Numbered from the stretch's first letter, positions 32,301 through 42,903 are shown. The stretch: DNA of 64,000 bases from Ixodes scapularis (GCF_016920785.2 NW_024609857.1:79047570-79111569); one strand, 5' to 3'. Program-made: numbers and translations. The notes: a model not told the origin generated them from the letters alone.

Positions 32301-33204
32301 CCCGCGGAGGTCCTGGCTCCTGGATAACAAGCCTCGAACAACACCCTGCCTCTGGAGGCCAAACTGCGCGTCCGATCCCTTTGGGCTGTGGAGTGTTCCG
32401 CCCGCTAACTCGCAACCTTGGGACCCTTACGGTTGAGGAGGTGTTAAGCTTGCTCGCCTTTGTGTGGATGCTTGTTTGTCGAGTTTGGCTGTCGTCGGGG
32501 CATCCGCTGAAGGCGTGATAGGGGAGGACGGCAGTAGGGGAAAGTCGCAAGAGGTGGGAGTATATCTGCCCAACATTTATTGACAAATAGTTTCTATCTG
32601 TTGAAAAAGAGCAATTTGCCATTCAAGTAATAAACAATTCTTCATCAATATAAGAATTGTCATAAGCGGAGACAAGTCTTATATTCTCTGCGACAACATC
32701 CCCCCAACCGATGGCGAGCAAGGCGGGGCAAAGCAATCGCACGTTCCTTCTAGAAACACAAAGAAAATAAAAATAGACAAAGAAATGAAAGCTAGCTACC
32801 GTCACTGCAACAGCGTGGCGCACTCCCGTGGCGCCCTCGCGCTGCGCACGAGTGGTATATGTGGTGTTTGTAACTACACTGCATATAGGGTAACGTTTAC
32901 ACCACGCAGCAAAAGGCTGAAATCACCAGTATGGTGTTAGGTCATGTTAGATAAGATTGAATATTGGGTAGTATCTACATTTTTATTTCACCTGATAATT
33001 TAGATGTCATCGTCCAGTTTATAGTAAACCAAATAAAAAAAAAATGTTTAGCGTAGAAAAAAATACATGGACAGAAAAAGTCGTAGATCTTGAAAAGTTG
33101 GGTTGTCATTCGCATTTACGTGCACCGCCGGTGTCGTCATGTTGGATAGTAAAAAAACGTAAAGGAAAGCTGATAGAAGACTTTGACGAGCGTGTTGGGA
33201 CAGA
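32301..33204. other. No gene recognised
   Basis: GC-rich to 32550, then AT-rich. Open frames on both strands lack motifs. Confidence 0.3.
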
Positions 33205-33284
33205 TGTAACAGTAAGAAAGCACAAAACAAACAGAGATGTCTGTTTTTGTCCCTCTGTTTGTTTTGTGCTTTCTTACTGTTACA
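33205..33284. repeat. Perfect hairpin, 32-bp arms
   Basis: 33205-33236 is the exact reverse complement of 33253-33284 (outer TGTAACAGTAAGAAAG), with a 16-nt spacer. It lies just upstream of the LINE 5' tandem repeats. Confidence 0.85.
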
Positions 33285-33334
33285 TGAAAGCTGATACTGC
33301 TCTGCATTTTAGTAAAAACACTGACTCCTCTTCA

Positions 33335-33775
33335 TATTCACGGCCCTGTCACTCTACTATTCACACCGTCGATATCGTTGCAGCTCGTGCCCCTTCCCGA
33401 GGATGACAGCGCCGGTACCAGCTTGACAAATCACGACGACAAACCTCGTGACCCAACCAAGCCCCACCCACGCCAGCACCGACCGAATTCCAGGATCTAC
33501 AAATACAAGCGACGCAAGGGAAACCGCGGGATTCACGGCCCTGTCACTCTACTATTCATACCGTCGATATCGTTGCAGCTCGTGCCCCTTCCCGAGGATG
33601 ACAGCGCCGGTACCAGCTTGACAAATCACGACGACAAACCTCGTGACCCAACCAAGCACCACCCACGCCAGCACCGACCGAATTCCAGGATCTACAAATA
33701 CAAGCGACGCAAGGGAAACCGCGGGATTCACGGCCCTGTCACTCTACTATTCACACCGTCGATATCGTTGCAGGT
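33335..33775 (+). repeat. 195-bp tandem repeat, ~2.3 copies, upstream of LINE ORF1
   Basis: CGGCCCTGTCACTCTACTAT begins at 33341, 33536 and 33731 (period exactly 195). The two full units are nearly identical. 195 is 65 codons, so a frame from 33378 to 33824 runs through all units without stops (PLPEDDSAGTS, KPRDPTK, YKYKRRKGNRG). The array ends with GTTGCAG followed by GTGAGC, a splice-donor-like junction, 104 bp before the ORF1 ATG. Tandem 5' monomers act as promoters in some LINEs; that role here is inference. Confidence 0.85.
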
Positions 33776-33879
33776 GAGCGCAAAGCTTCCCGTACGCGGT
33801 GTTCTTCTCTTGAAGTGGCTGTGAATCCCCAAATAGTGTTTCTGTACTACATTTTTGTTTTTTTCGTTTGTCTGCTGTG

Positions 33880-34824
33880 ATGGGTGTCGACATCGCTACT
33901 TTCAGAGCACGTATAGGTTATTTTGTACCTAAGAAGAAAGCGACCTCACCTGAACATGTTAAGTTGCTACGCCTGCCTGTCAGAACCATGTTTGGGTTTG
34001 CGAGACTGCTAATGATAGCTACAGTAATGTTCATACTTTTGGCCTCTGCCGGAGATGTTGAGACAAATCCCGGACCTACAAATGCAGAAAAGATTGATAA
34101 CCTACAGCACGCGATCGAAGCATTGATTGCAGCAACCAAGAAAAATCAGCAAGAAACCTCCATAAAATTTGATCAAATCAACAGCGGCATTGCTGCACTC
34201 GGAACCCGGGTCTCAAAAGTAGAAGGCCAAGTAAAAGAAATCCCGAAAATTCAGGAAAACTTAAGCGCGATTGAAACAACAGTAAACAGCATTAAGTGCG
34301 ACTCGATATCTTTTCGTGATCACCTGACTGAAATGAATACGGTCGTTGACGACTTAGAAAACCGAATGAGGCGAAATAATTTAATATTCAAAGGCTTACC
34401 TGAACTGGAAAACGAGACGTGGAATGATGCCAAAGTCATCATTACTGGCTTTGCACGAGAAATGCTCGGAATCAGTTTGGGAGAAATTGAAAGGGCCCAT
34501 CGGTTGGGACGAAAACGATCCGGAACAAAGCGACCGATCATTGTAAAATTTCTTAGCTTTCGAGATCGAGAAGTTCTCCGCAATGCTTTTAAGCTTAAAA
34601 ATGTAACGCCCCCAATACGAATCTCTGAAGATTTTTCTGATAAGATGCGCTCTGCGAGGCAGAAGTTGTGGGACTTTGCAGAACAGTTTAGAGAAAGCGG
34701 AACGAAATACAAAATTATTTATAACAAACTACACGTTGGTACACAGTCATTCATTTATGACTCGGCGAGTGATACTGTTGTTTCCCTTCGCACGCGCCGG
34801 GATGTCACTGCGCGGAATGACTGA
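33880..34824 (+). CDS. LINE ORF1: hydrophobic leader, 2A motif, coiled coil, L1-ORF1-like domain
   Basis: 314 residues from the ATG at 33880 (G at -3 and +4); another in-frame ATG is at 33988. Residues 37-57 are hydrophobic (MFGFARLLMIATVMFILLAS). They are followed at once by AGDVETNPGP (57-66), an exact match to the 2A consensus DxExNPGP, at which ribosomes skip the last Gly-Pro bond. Residues about 70-160 form a likely coiled coil (heptad-like IDNLQHAIEALI, ISAIETTV). Residues 160-300 resemble the RNA-binding part of L1 ORF1 proteins (RRNNLIFKGLPE, IERAHRLG, RPIIVKF, KLWDFAEQFR). The protein probably packages element RNA. 2A would release the coiled-coil protein from its hydrophobic leader. 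Stop is TGA. Confidence 0.85.
   Translation: MGVDIATFRARIGYFVPKKKATSPEHVKLLRLPVRTMFGFARLLMIATVMFILLASAGDVETNPGPTNAEKIDNLQHAIEALIAATKKNQQETSIKFDQINSGIAALGTRVSKVEGQVKEIPKIQENLSAIETTVNSIKCDSISFRDHLTEMNTVVDDLENRMRRNNLIFKGLPELENETWNDAKVIITGFAREMLGISLGEIERAHRLGRKRSGTKRPIIVKFLSFRDREVLRNAFKLKNVTPPIRISEDFSDKMRSARQKLWDFAEQFRESGTKYKIIYNKLHVGTQSFIYDSASDTVVSLRTRRDVTARND
34051..34077 (+). promoter_or_regulatory. 2A ribosome-skipping motif
   Basis: Codes for GDVETNPGP; the unmade bond would be between Gly (34072-34074) and Pro (34075-34077). The invariant D, E, N, P, G, P positions are all present. The upstream leucine/isoleucine-rich helix is also typical of active 2A sequences. 2A in non-LTR retrotransposons is known from trypanosomes and some marine invertebrates; activity here is untested. 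Confidence 0.85.
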
Positions 34825-37653
34825 CAAAGTGTAAATCGCAAGTCCACAAATCGCACTGTTCCTGCTAATCTTTCTTTTATTGTTGCTAACTTTCGAAGTA
34901 TCTTATCCAAACAAGACGAACTTGAAAACATCACGTCCAGTAGCGAGCCTGACGTCATTCTTGGCACGGAAACCTGGTTAACACCTAATATAACAAATGA
35001 CGAACTCATCTTAAATCGATCATATGCTATTTTCCGGAAAGACCGAACCCTCGCCAGGGGTGGTGGTGTTATCATGGCGGTCAAAAGAGCTGTATCATGC
35101 TTCCAAATAGAATGTTTATCTGACCTTGAAGTGCTTTGGATTCGCGTCAAGTTGGATTACCGCAGTGTCTTAATCGGCGTCTGTTACCGACCGCCTCATG
35201 TCAACCGAACTGAATTCAATATATCATTATATCATGTCATTGGGACTGTAACCAAAAATTTTCCCAGTGATCACTGTTTCCTTGCTGGCGATTTCAACTA
35301 TCCCGAAATAAACTGGTCTACATTACTGCCCTTTCCCAACTATGCTAATTCTCGTCAGTGTACAGAGTTCCTTTCGATAATCAGTGTGTTTGGACTTCAC
35401 CAGATGATAACCACAGCAACCCGTAATAATGCTATATTAGATTTATTTTTCAGCACTAATCCAGAATGTGTAACGTCTATCAGTACTATGGAAAGTATAA
35501 GTGACCACGCTCTGATTCATATTCAAACTTCACAGAAGGTTAACCGCTCCGCGGATATTCCTAAGCAAATATTCGTGTTTTCGCGTGCTAATAACGATGG
35601 GATGACGGCAGCCATACCAAACTTCGAAAGATTTTACATGTCATCTCATGATGAGAGAACCGCAAGTGAAAACTGGCTCCTTATTAAAAATATGTTCATA
35701 TAATTACTTCACACTTTTGTGCCAAAAACTGCTATTCCATCTGACCTTGCATCTCCTTGGTTTACCAACAGTCTAAAACGTATGTTAAACAAAAAGAAAA
35801 GACTATTCTTAAAAGCAAAAAGACTGGACGACTTCGCTGCTTGGTCATCATATCGCTTTCATTCAAAGTTGTGTATATCCGAAGTAAAAAAAGCAAAATT
35901 AACATTTTTTTCCGTCACCCTACCTAACATTCTTTCCACGGACCCCAAGAAGTTTTGGAAAATAGTTAATCCAAAAGACACTAAGAATAGCCCTTCGTTT
36001 CTAAACGACCAGGGGGAGGCACTTAGTGATGACCAGACGGCCAATTCGTTAAATTCATTCTTTTCCAGTGTATTTACACGTGAAATATTTCCACTGCCAT
36101 CTTACTCTCTATCTCAGCAGGAAATATGCATGCCTCCAATCTTATTCATCCCGGAAGGAATCCACAAGGCAATTCAAAACCTGTCTTCTAATAGCGCCCC
36201 TGGAAATGATGGTATCTCGGCCAAACTACTAAAAATGACACAGCACTCAGCATCAAAAATACTCAGCGCTCTTTTTCAACAAAGTTTAAATTCTGCTGAT
36301 GTACCAGCTGACTGGCGATTCGCCCGAGTTCAACCCATTTTCAAATCAGGCAACAAATCAAATCCATCAAATTACAGACCTATATCACTCACCAGTGTGC
36401 CGTGTAAGTTTATGGAACACGTTATTTATTCTAATATTATCTCATACCTGGATCAACGCAACCTTTTTTTCCCCAACCAGCACGGTTTTAGAAAGCGCCA
36501 CTCATGTACTAGTCAACTGTTTGAGTTTGTCACGGATCTTCATTTTAATAATCATTCCTCACTACAAACAGACGTTATATTTATAGACTTTGCCAAAGCA
36601 TTCGATACGGTCCCCCACCAACGACTACTCCTAAAACTTTCTCTCCTCCAGATTAACCCTGTAGTAATAAAATGGATAGCTTCGTTCCTAACAAATAGAC
36701 AACAGTCAGTTTCGGTGAATGGTTCGTCATCTAACTCAGTCCCAGTATCTTCAGGCGTCCCCCAAGGTAGCGTTCTCGGCCCCCTTCTTTTTCTCATTTA
36801 TATCAACGATCTTCCCTCTTCGATTACCTCAACTATCCGCCTATTCGCAGATGATTGTGTTATTTATAGAAAAATCTTAGACCCGACAGACCATAACGTC
36901 CTCCAAAATGACCTTGATGCTATATCTTCCTGGTGCTCAAAATGGCAGATGACGGTTAACCCCAACAAATGTAAACAAATGACCGTTACTACGAATTCAA
37001 ACAAATCATACAGCCAATATACATTACTCATGCAGCAACTTGAATGTGTTCCACTATACAAATACTTAGGAGTAAACATCTCTGAAACTCTCTCATGGAA
37101 ACAACACATCGATAACTTAGTCACCAACTCATTTAAATCTCTAGGTGTCTTAAAGCGCACCCTACACTTGGCCCCCACTTCAACAAAACTGCTAGCATAT
37201 AAAACAATCATTCTCCCTAAACTAGAATATGCAAGTATCATATGGCATCCGCATCAAAATTATCTTTCTTCGAAATTAGAATCTGTCCAAAGCAAAGCAG
37301 CCCGGTTTATATCAAACGACTTTTCGCCTCAAACTAGTGTCTCAGCTTTAAAAACAAATTTGGGTCTCACTCCATTGTCTACCCGGCGCAGTATTTACCG
37401 CATATGTTACTTTCATGACTTATACTACAGCAACTCGTGCTTTAAAAACAGCTATTGTCATTCCGCACATTATATTTCTCCTCGAACCGATAATTCCTGT
37501 AAGGTGCAGCAATACCAGTCACACACTAATTCCTTCCTGTTTTCACCCTTAATATTATCGATTACTGAATGAAATAACTTGCCAGACGAGATGGTTACTA
37601 ACACAAATCCCGTTGAATTTAAAACAATGTGCGAGCGCCTGTGGCATGAATAG
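34825..37653 (+). pseudogene. LINE ORF2: AP endonuclease and RT, two internal stops
   Basis: The frame continues directly after the ORF1 TGA, in the same phase, without needing an ATG. Endonuclease: FIVANFRSILSKQDELENI, GTETWL, RGGGVIMAV, VCYRPP, LAGDFNYPEINW, ISDHALIHI. TAA at 35701-35703 breaks the linker. RT: FKSGNKSNPSNYRPISLTS, QHGFRKRHSCTSQL, IDFAKAFDTVPH, SGVPQGSVLGPLLF, catalytic FADD (36844-36855) and EYASIIWHP. TGA at 37570-37572 sits where LINEs have Trp in a WNNLP motif. After it the same frame gives NNLPDEMV and ends at TAG 37651-37653. Both stops look like single-base changes. Catalytic residues are otherwise kept. Confidence 0.88.
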
Positions 37654-37893
37654 TACACGTACATGCTTGTTTGTTGTTTTCATAGTCGCTTTCCGTTTCT
37701 CCATATTGAAATTGTTGTTTTATACATAGTTACGTCCAGTTCAAAATTGCAGTTGTGTACGTACAATGTGATTTCCTTTTCGTAAACTGTGCTGGGCTGA
37801 TTGCGATGATTTTGTTATACCAATGATTGTGTTTGGAAAATTTTGTTACTATGTTGTTACAAATGCATGTACCACCTACCCCCCTCATGTAAT

Positions 37894-37943
37894 GCGTCCT
37901 CAAAGACGCCCTTGAGGTAAATAAATGAAATGAAATGAAATAT
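37894..37943 (+). promoter_or_regulatory. 3' stem-loop and (GAAAT)n tail of LINE family C
   Basis: GCGTC (37894-37898) pairs with GACGC (37905-37909) around CTCAAA, followed by TAAATAAATGAAATGAAATG. Same architecture as LINE family A: hairpin, then a short-unit tail. Confidence 0.55.
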
Positions 37944-38244
37944 GAACTCCAGGATCACGAACATAGATAATATTTCATATTGGTGAGCGGAGGCTGGAGA
38001 AAATCATTTTCGAAGCACCGCTGAAGCCCCTCGTTCTCGGAGCGTTACTTCATAAAAAGGAGTTTTCAGAATCTCCGCTCTCGCGCATCTTCAGCGCCTA
38101 TGAAAGCTGTGCATGAGCATTGTTGCTATTTTCAGAACAGTCAGGAAACGACGTCACGACCCTTAGCGAAAAACCGGGGCTCTTAGAGTATACTTTATTT
38201 GCACTTTCAGAAGTATGCTTGATGCTCTAAATTGGCCGGTTTTT

Positions 38245-38500
38245 AGTATACTTCTGACGCACTTCAAAAGTAGCATTTCGCCATACTCTTAGTATACTTC
38301 TAAGCAGACCTGTAAGAGGCATTTTAGTAGACTTCTTACGCACTTCAAAAGTAACATTTCGCTATCCTTTTAGGATACTTTTAAGCATGCCTGTAAGAGG
38401 CATTTTAGTACACTTCTTACGCACTTCAGAAGTAACATTTCGCCATCCTTTTATGATACTTCTTCTAGTACACTTCTGAGCAGAATTTTAGTATGCTTTT
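38245..38500. repeat. 81-bp tandem repeat, about 3 copies
   Basis: ACTTCAAAAG / ACTTCAGAAG occurs at 38261, 38342 and 38423 (period 81), each followed by TARCATTTCGCYAT and a GTAAGAGGCATTTTAGTA block. Noncoding minisatellite, AT-rich. Confidence 0.8.
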
Positions 38501-40741
38501 ATGCAGGCCTTTAGTACTATAAATTGTACCCCGGATTAAACTTGGAAGCAGGCTTTCAAATATAATCGGGGGTACACTTAATAGAACTTTGAAAGCATTT
38601 CACCAATTTATTCCTGACCAATTCCAGATTAGAAAAGTAGAAAATTATATTGATTTAGCAATTGCAGTGGTTTGTATTTATCGAAACTGAAATGCATTAT
38701 GTTACAGGCTTTAATGTAGACGAGTTCAAAGTGATGACAAATTAAAGTAAGAACTTTTTATTAAACAAATATTTTTTTCAATAGAATGAACACATGTTGC
38801 CTACAACAAACACTTACGTGAAACAAAAAACGTAATACTTTTAGTGGCTTACAAATATCACAGATGCACTTAAAGCTGTATAAACAAGCTCTTATTAGAA
38901 GAAAAAATAATTACAAACTATCATGCTGAAGAAAAAGGAGTAAAAATAGTATTGCACCTGTTAATATAAAACCTACAATATTTATCATCTGCCATGACTG
39001 AAGTAACATCACCTACATGACTGAAGTAAAATGAATGAAAAAAGTTAATGCACTTGTTAAATCAAATCTAAATTAATCGCTAATCAGATTTAAGAGAAAA
39101 AAAAGCCAATGCGCAAAATAAATGAAAATGAAAGCTAATTTTTTTTTTTTTTCATTCTGCAGTTTTCTTCTGTGTTGGAGGCTTTGTTTTGAGTGTAGGA
39201 AGCATTGCTGCACTTCCTTTACAGGTATTCTTTCACGGACTTCCGAGTTTCTCCAGGGAATTGGCAGTAACAAAAGCTGAAAAGAGAAGACAATAGACAA
39301 TTAAGAAACTTGCCTTAAGACTCCATATTTACTTAATACTACTTAAAATTATACTTCAGGTTCACATAATTTTAGAAAATTTCACAAAGAGAAACCAACA
39401 ACAAAAAGTTAATCATCTAAATATATTGAGCACGGGGACCAATGACTATGTTTATTGGCAACTGTGAAATATTGCTGCTGTGAAATAATGTAAAACAAGG
39501 CATTTCGTCAATTTGCAATGCATTAAAGGGATCATGAAACAAGTTTACTGTGGAAACAGTCTGGAGCTCGTTACTTTTATTTCTTTTACCTTATCACAAG
39601 TACGAGAAAACACACCGTGATCCCTCAAAATGTCGCGACTGCACTGCGTAATCAGAAAGGAAAAAAGGGTCCATTTTTCATCATGCAGCTTATGGTGGCC
39701 GCAGGAACTACTGGCTTGGCGCCAATAGTGGTCGAGTTTGCGAGTTGAGCAGGTATCTGCCCAATTTGAAGCTAAGGTTTTTATAAAAGTTGTCATTCAC
39801 TCATTTGGCCCCCCAATTCATGTCACACGTACGTGACCTGGAAAGGACTCTAAAGGTTGAGGGGCCCCCCAAGCTTGAGTCTATTTAATTTTTTTAATAA
39901 AACTAGTGCACCTTGGAAAAAATTGTTTTCTGATCTTCACTGCACATGCGATGGCGAGATACTGCCACACTTACTTGGCCGAAGTCTGAAGACTATTTCA
40001 TAACCCCTTTAAAAGCCTGCAAACATAACATTCTTTGTGACAGGGACTCTCAAACTTTCTGACCTCAGCTAACAAAAACTTACTATTGTTATTGTTAGCC
40101 GAGGAGCCCCTTCCACTCTTGGCAATGTTGCAATTGAGTGTATGACAATGGTGTAGGAACGATTGAGGAAGTTCAGGTGCTGAAAGAACCCTCAGTATAC
40201 TGTACTAGGAACCCTGTTCGAGAACCAGTGCCTCAGGATATTTGGCTAGAAAGTCGGAAATAGCGTAGCTAGACAATAATTTTAAACACACAGATGACCA
40301 CATTTTTTTAATTTTGATTCTGACATCTATTTTATATTATAATTCAGGGTTTACTGATATAAAACCAGCTGAGGCCATACTGTACCAAACAATTACTTTA
40401 AAAACAACTGAACAAGCTGAAAGTTTTTGAAAGATTCAGCAGCCTAAAGCTGGGGTAAACAGTCAGCTATTTTCAGAAAACTGTACACAAAAGTAAACAA
40501 TACTGAAGTTTCGTTAAGTTTAATCGCTGATATAAATCGACGATCAAAATTAAGCAGAAGGAACATCAGAGTGAATTATAATCTAGGCAAAAATTAAAGT
40601 ATGCTAGAACTGGGGCACATTATTGGAAACCAGAGGTGTAGCGCAAGACGTAATGACACAAAAAGACAAATACCTCCCCCAACATAAGCCAAAAAGAAAC
40701 AACCATCCATGAGTACCGAGACACAAGCCCAATGGTGACCA
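38501..40741. other. No convincing gene; weak exon-like pieces
   Basis: On minus, about 39265-39140 reads PVKEVQQCFLHSKQSLQHRRK; on plus the same place has a T-rich tract and CTGCAG acceptor-like site at 39163. Neither is convincing. 39545-39796 (minus) is an 83-residue open frame of unknown kind. The remainder is AT-rich, with no repeats seen. Confidence 0.25.
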
Positions 40742-41302
40742 GACATAAGCTCACCGGACAGAAGCTCACCCGTTTTTTTTCGTAGACCCACACAATAGCT
40801 CACCCCCTTTTTTTTGGCTACCTGGTGAATCACGAGCTGGGCCAAAGTGCGGACGCAATGGACATTGCACTATTTTTAGAAGAAGTGGTACCCCACCTCA
40901 TGCAACGGTGTCGACAGGTAAGCCATAACAGGCACAGAAGCAACGATTTGGGACAAAAATTTAGGTCACCAAACTGAGTGGAGCTGAAGCTGATAAGATC
41001 AATCTGGGTTGACTCAAGGTATGCCACAACCGTCTGGAAAATATTTGCAAGGGGCTCCAGGTACACCGAGATCTACCAAGACTGCTGGAGGCAGCCTGTA
41101 CGGGACTGCATTTCCTTCTAACCAATCGATAAACTTGTTTCCAGTCTAATCAACAAACCATGTGCCTATCAGATTTAATTCATTGTTGTGTTTTAGTGTC
41201 GCACTCATCCACCGAAGTTGTCTGCCCTCGTGTTAAGACCAACATGAAATTTTCACGTGGTGAGCTTTTGACCGGCGAGCTTCTGTCTGGTGAGCTTTTG
41301 TC
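40742..41302. mobile_element. TIR element with repeated AAGCTCACC motif
   Basis: The left end GACATAAGCTCACCGGACAG is matched inverted by the right end (41260-41302: AGCTTTTGACCGGCGAGC, TGTCTGGTGAGCTTTTGTC). The AAGCTCACC/GGTGAGCTT core occurs three times on each side as subterminal repeats. No target duplication is obvious. Internally, 40826-40912 (plus) is open and ends at a GTAAGC donor, reading HELGQSADAMDIALFLEEVV. Superfamily not assigned. Confidence 0.6.
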
Positions 41303-41407
41303 CAAGATTTAAGTCCAATATATGTCAAGAGTAGACTTAGTATTTGTTCCTGTTAAGTTTGATTGCAATAGTGCCTTGCCATTTCTTCTTTACGGCAATT
41401 TACTCAC

Positions 41408-41591
41408 CTATCAAGTCCTTAACTCCCTTTTTAGGAAGCTTTCCCTTCATTGCCGACCCAGTAAGGCAGCAGTTTGTCAGGGCCTCAGTTCCAAATACCA
41501 TGACCGCGAGTTCCTGAACGTAAATGGATGGCTGCTTCGTGACGACATGCTTCAACTGCGCTTCAGGAAGAGCAATGTCTCCAAAGGTTAT
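41408..41591 (-). CDS. Exon of a BEN-domain-like protein
   Basis: A 184-nt minus-strand exon between a strong acceptor (TTTTTATGTTTCAG, ends 41592) and a strong donor (GTGAGTA, 41407-41401), open in one frame starting at phase 0. It reads ITFGDIALPEAQLKHVV, then TKQPSIYVQELAVMVFGTEA, then LTNCCLTGSAMKGKLPKK. This resembles the first half of BEN domains (a position-specific helix with a VxDLAxxxFGxxxLxxSSVTG-like pattern), which bind DNA and repress transcription. Neighbouring exons were not identified; downstream the intron holds the TIR element 40742-41302. This is the best host coding signal in the window. The family call is from pattern memory. Confidence 0.55.
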
Positions 41592-41750
41592 CTGAAACAT
41601 AAAAATAGAACCAAATACAGTCATTACATCCATTTGAATGCCTTTTAGATGAGCGCATGTGCACGAATGGCCGTGACATGCTGGTGGTAAGGAAGTGTTT
41701 GATGAAGAGAGCTAGCTAATAGTAAAGAGGGTAATAAGGCTAGTTTGAAC

Positions 41751-42857
41751 ATTTACTATATAAAGTCCACTGGTCAGGCTAGTCACCATCACATTGGCGC
41801 AAAGCATTTCTGTAGGGCGATTGATGCCTCACTCACACGCTTTTTTCCTTTTTCCCAAATTTCATATGCATCACGCAGTTCTCTGCTTGTTCTGTCATTG
41901 TATTTGCGAGAATCTTACCATAATGCAATCCCGGGGAACAGAGGCATATGCTGCAGTGAATGGCGAGGTGGCCAGACAGGCTGGCTCGCGTGGCAGCCAC
42001 ATGCTCACGGACAGGGTCATTCACACATCTGGCCCATATACACTGCCCCTCACAATATTGGTATCTGATACACAACGCACAAAACACACCCAGCAATTTT
42101 ATCCTTGCGTTTTATGCTGCAAGGCTAAGACGGCGGGCCTTGGGCCCGTTGATTCTGTGGCAGAGCCAAGCCATCCTATTGTGTGCCGAAGAAATCACAG
42201 TAGTGCGGTACCGCTGAACGGCTTCCTTGAATTGTGTGACACTGAGTGTTAGTATGGTACCACATCTGGTCTCACATTTGGCCTCTCACGAGCAGGTTTG
42301 TTTATGCCTCAACTTTATTTAACAAGCTTTTGGCGACCAGAATTATACACATCTGCACGTAGCTTGATTCTGGATAAACAAACCCACTCGTGAGAGGTCC
42401 AATGTAAGACCAGCTGTGATACCCTAGCCTCAGTTTCACACAACTAAGGGAAGTCGGTCAGCGCCACCGCATTCCTGTGGTGTCCTTGGCATCCAATAAG
42501 ATGGCTCGGCTCTGCCACAGAATCAACAGCATAGAGCAGCCGTCTGAGCCTTGCAGCATAAAACACAAGAATAAATTTGTGGATGCATGAATGAACACGC
42601 CCATGAGCACGTGGCTGCCACGCGAGCTAGCCTGTCTGGCCACCTCGCCATTCACTGCAGTAGATGCCCCTGTTCCTTGGTGTTGCACGATGTTAAGATT
42701 CTTGCCAGATACAATGACAAAACAAGCAGAGAACTGCATGAGGAATATGATATTTAGGAAAAAGGAAAAGAGTGTCTAAGTGAGGCATCAATCGCACTAT
42801 TAAACAAAAATGCTTCGCGCGAAGTGATGATGACTAGGCTGGCCGAAGGGGCCTATA
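41751..42857. mobile_element. 1.1-kb foldback element (long inverted repeat)
   Basis: The left arm (41751-42310) and right arm (42375-42857) are reverse complements at about 80% by eye. They start with TTTACTATATA and GGCTAGTCA(C/T)CATCAC and share GATTGATGCCTCACT, TCTCTGCTTGTT, AATGGCGAGGTGGCCAGACA and CTCACGAG(C/T)(A/G)GGTTTG near the centre. Frames on opposite strands giving similar peptides (AVNGEVARQA) are a result of this symmetry, not duplicated genes. Confidence 0.8.
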
Positions 42858-42903
42858 TAGTAAATTGTCTTTCCAAATAAACAACAGTTGCGAGTGTGCC
42901 AAG

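Larger units (their letters stand above)
33335..37943 (+). mobile_element. Full-length LINE family C with 2A-bearing ORF1
   Basis: Tandem 5' repeats, ORF1 (33880-34824), ORF2 (34825-37653) in the same frame, a 3' UTR, a GCGTC/GACGC stem-loop at 37894-37909 and a GAAAT repeat tail at 37922-37943. The layout fits a CR1/L2-like LINE; the exact clade is unassigned. Two nonsense codons inside ORF2 show this copy is inactive or very recently damaged. The 5' boundary is uncertain, and the hairpin at 33205-33284 may or may not belong. Confidence 0.85.

Noticed and set aside
32182..32622. 146-residue minus-strand frame
   Set aside because: Overlaps the promoter-like GC-rich block; no motif or initiation support.
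33378..33824. 148-residue repeated protein as a genuine gene
   Set aside because: It lacks an upstream promoter or domain, and the repeat sits where a LINE 5' region should be; treated as part of the LINE, although translation is not excluded.
41794..42739. Apparent duplicated gene with AVNGEVARQA on both strands
   Set aside because: The long inverted repeat accounts for both readings; no start, splice or domain evidence.
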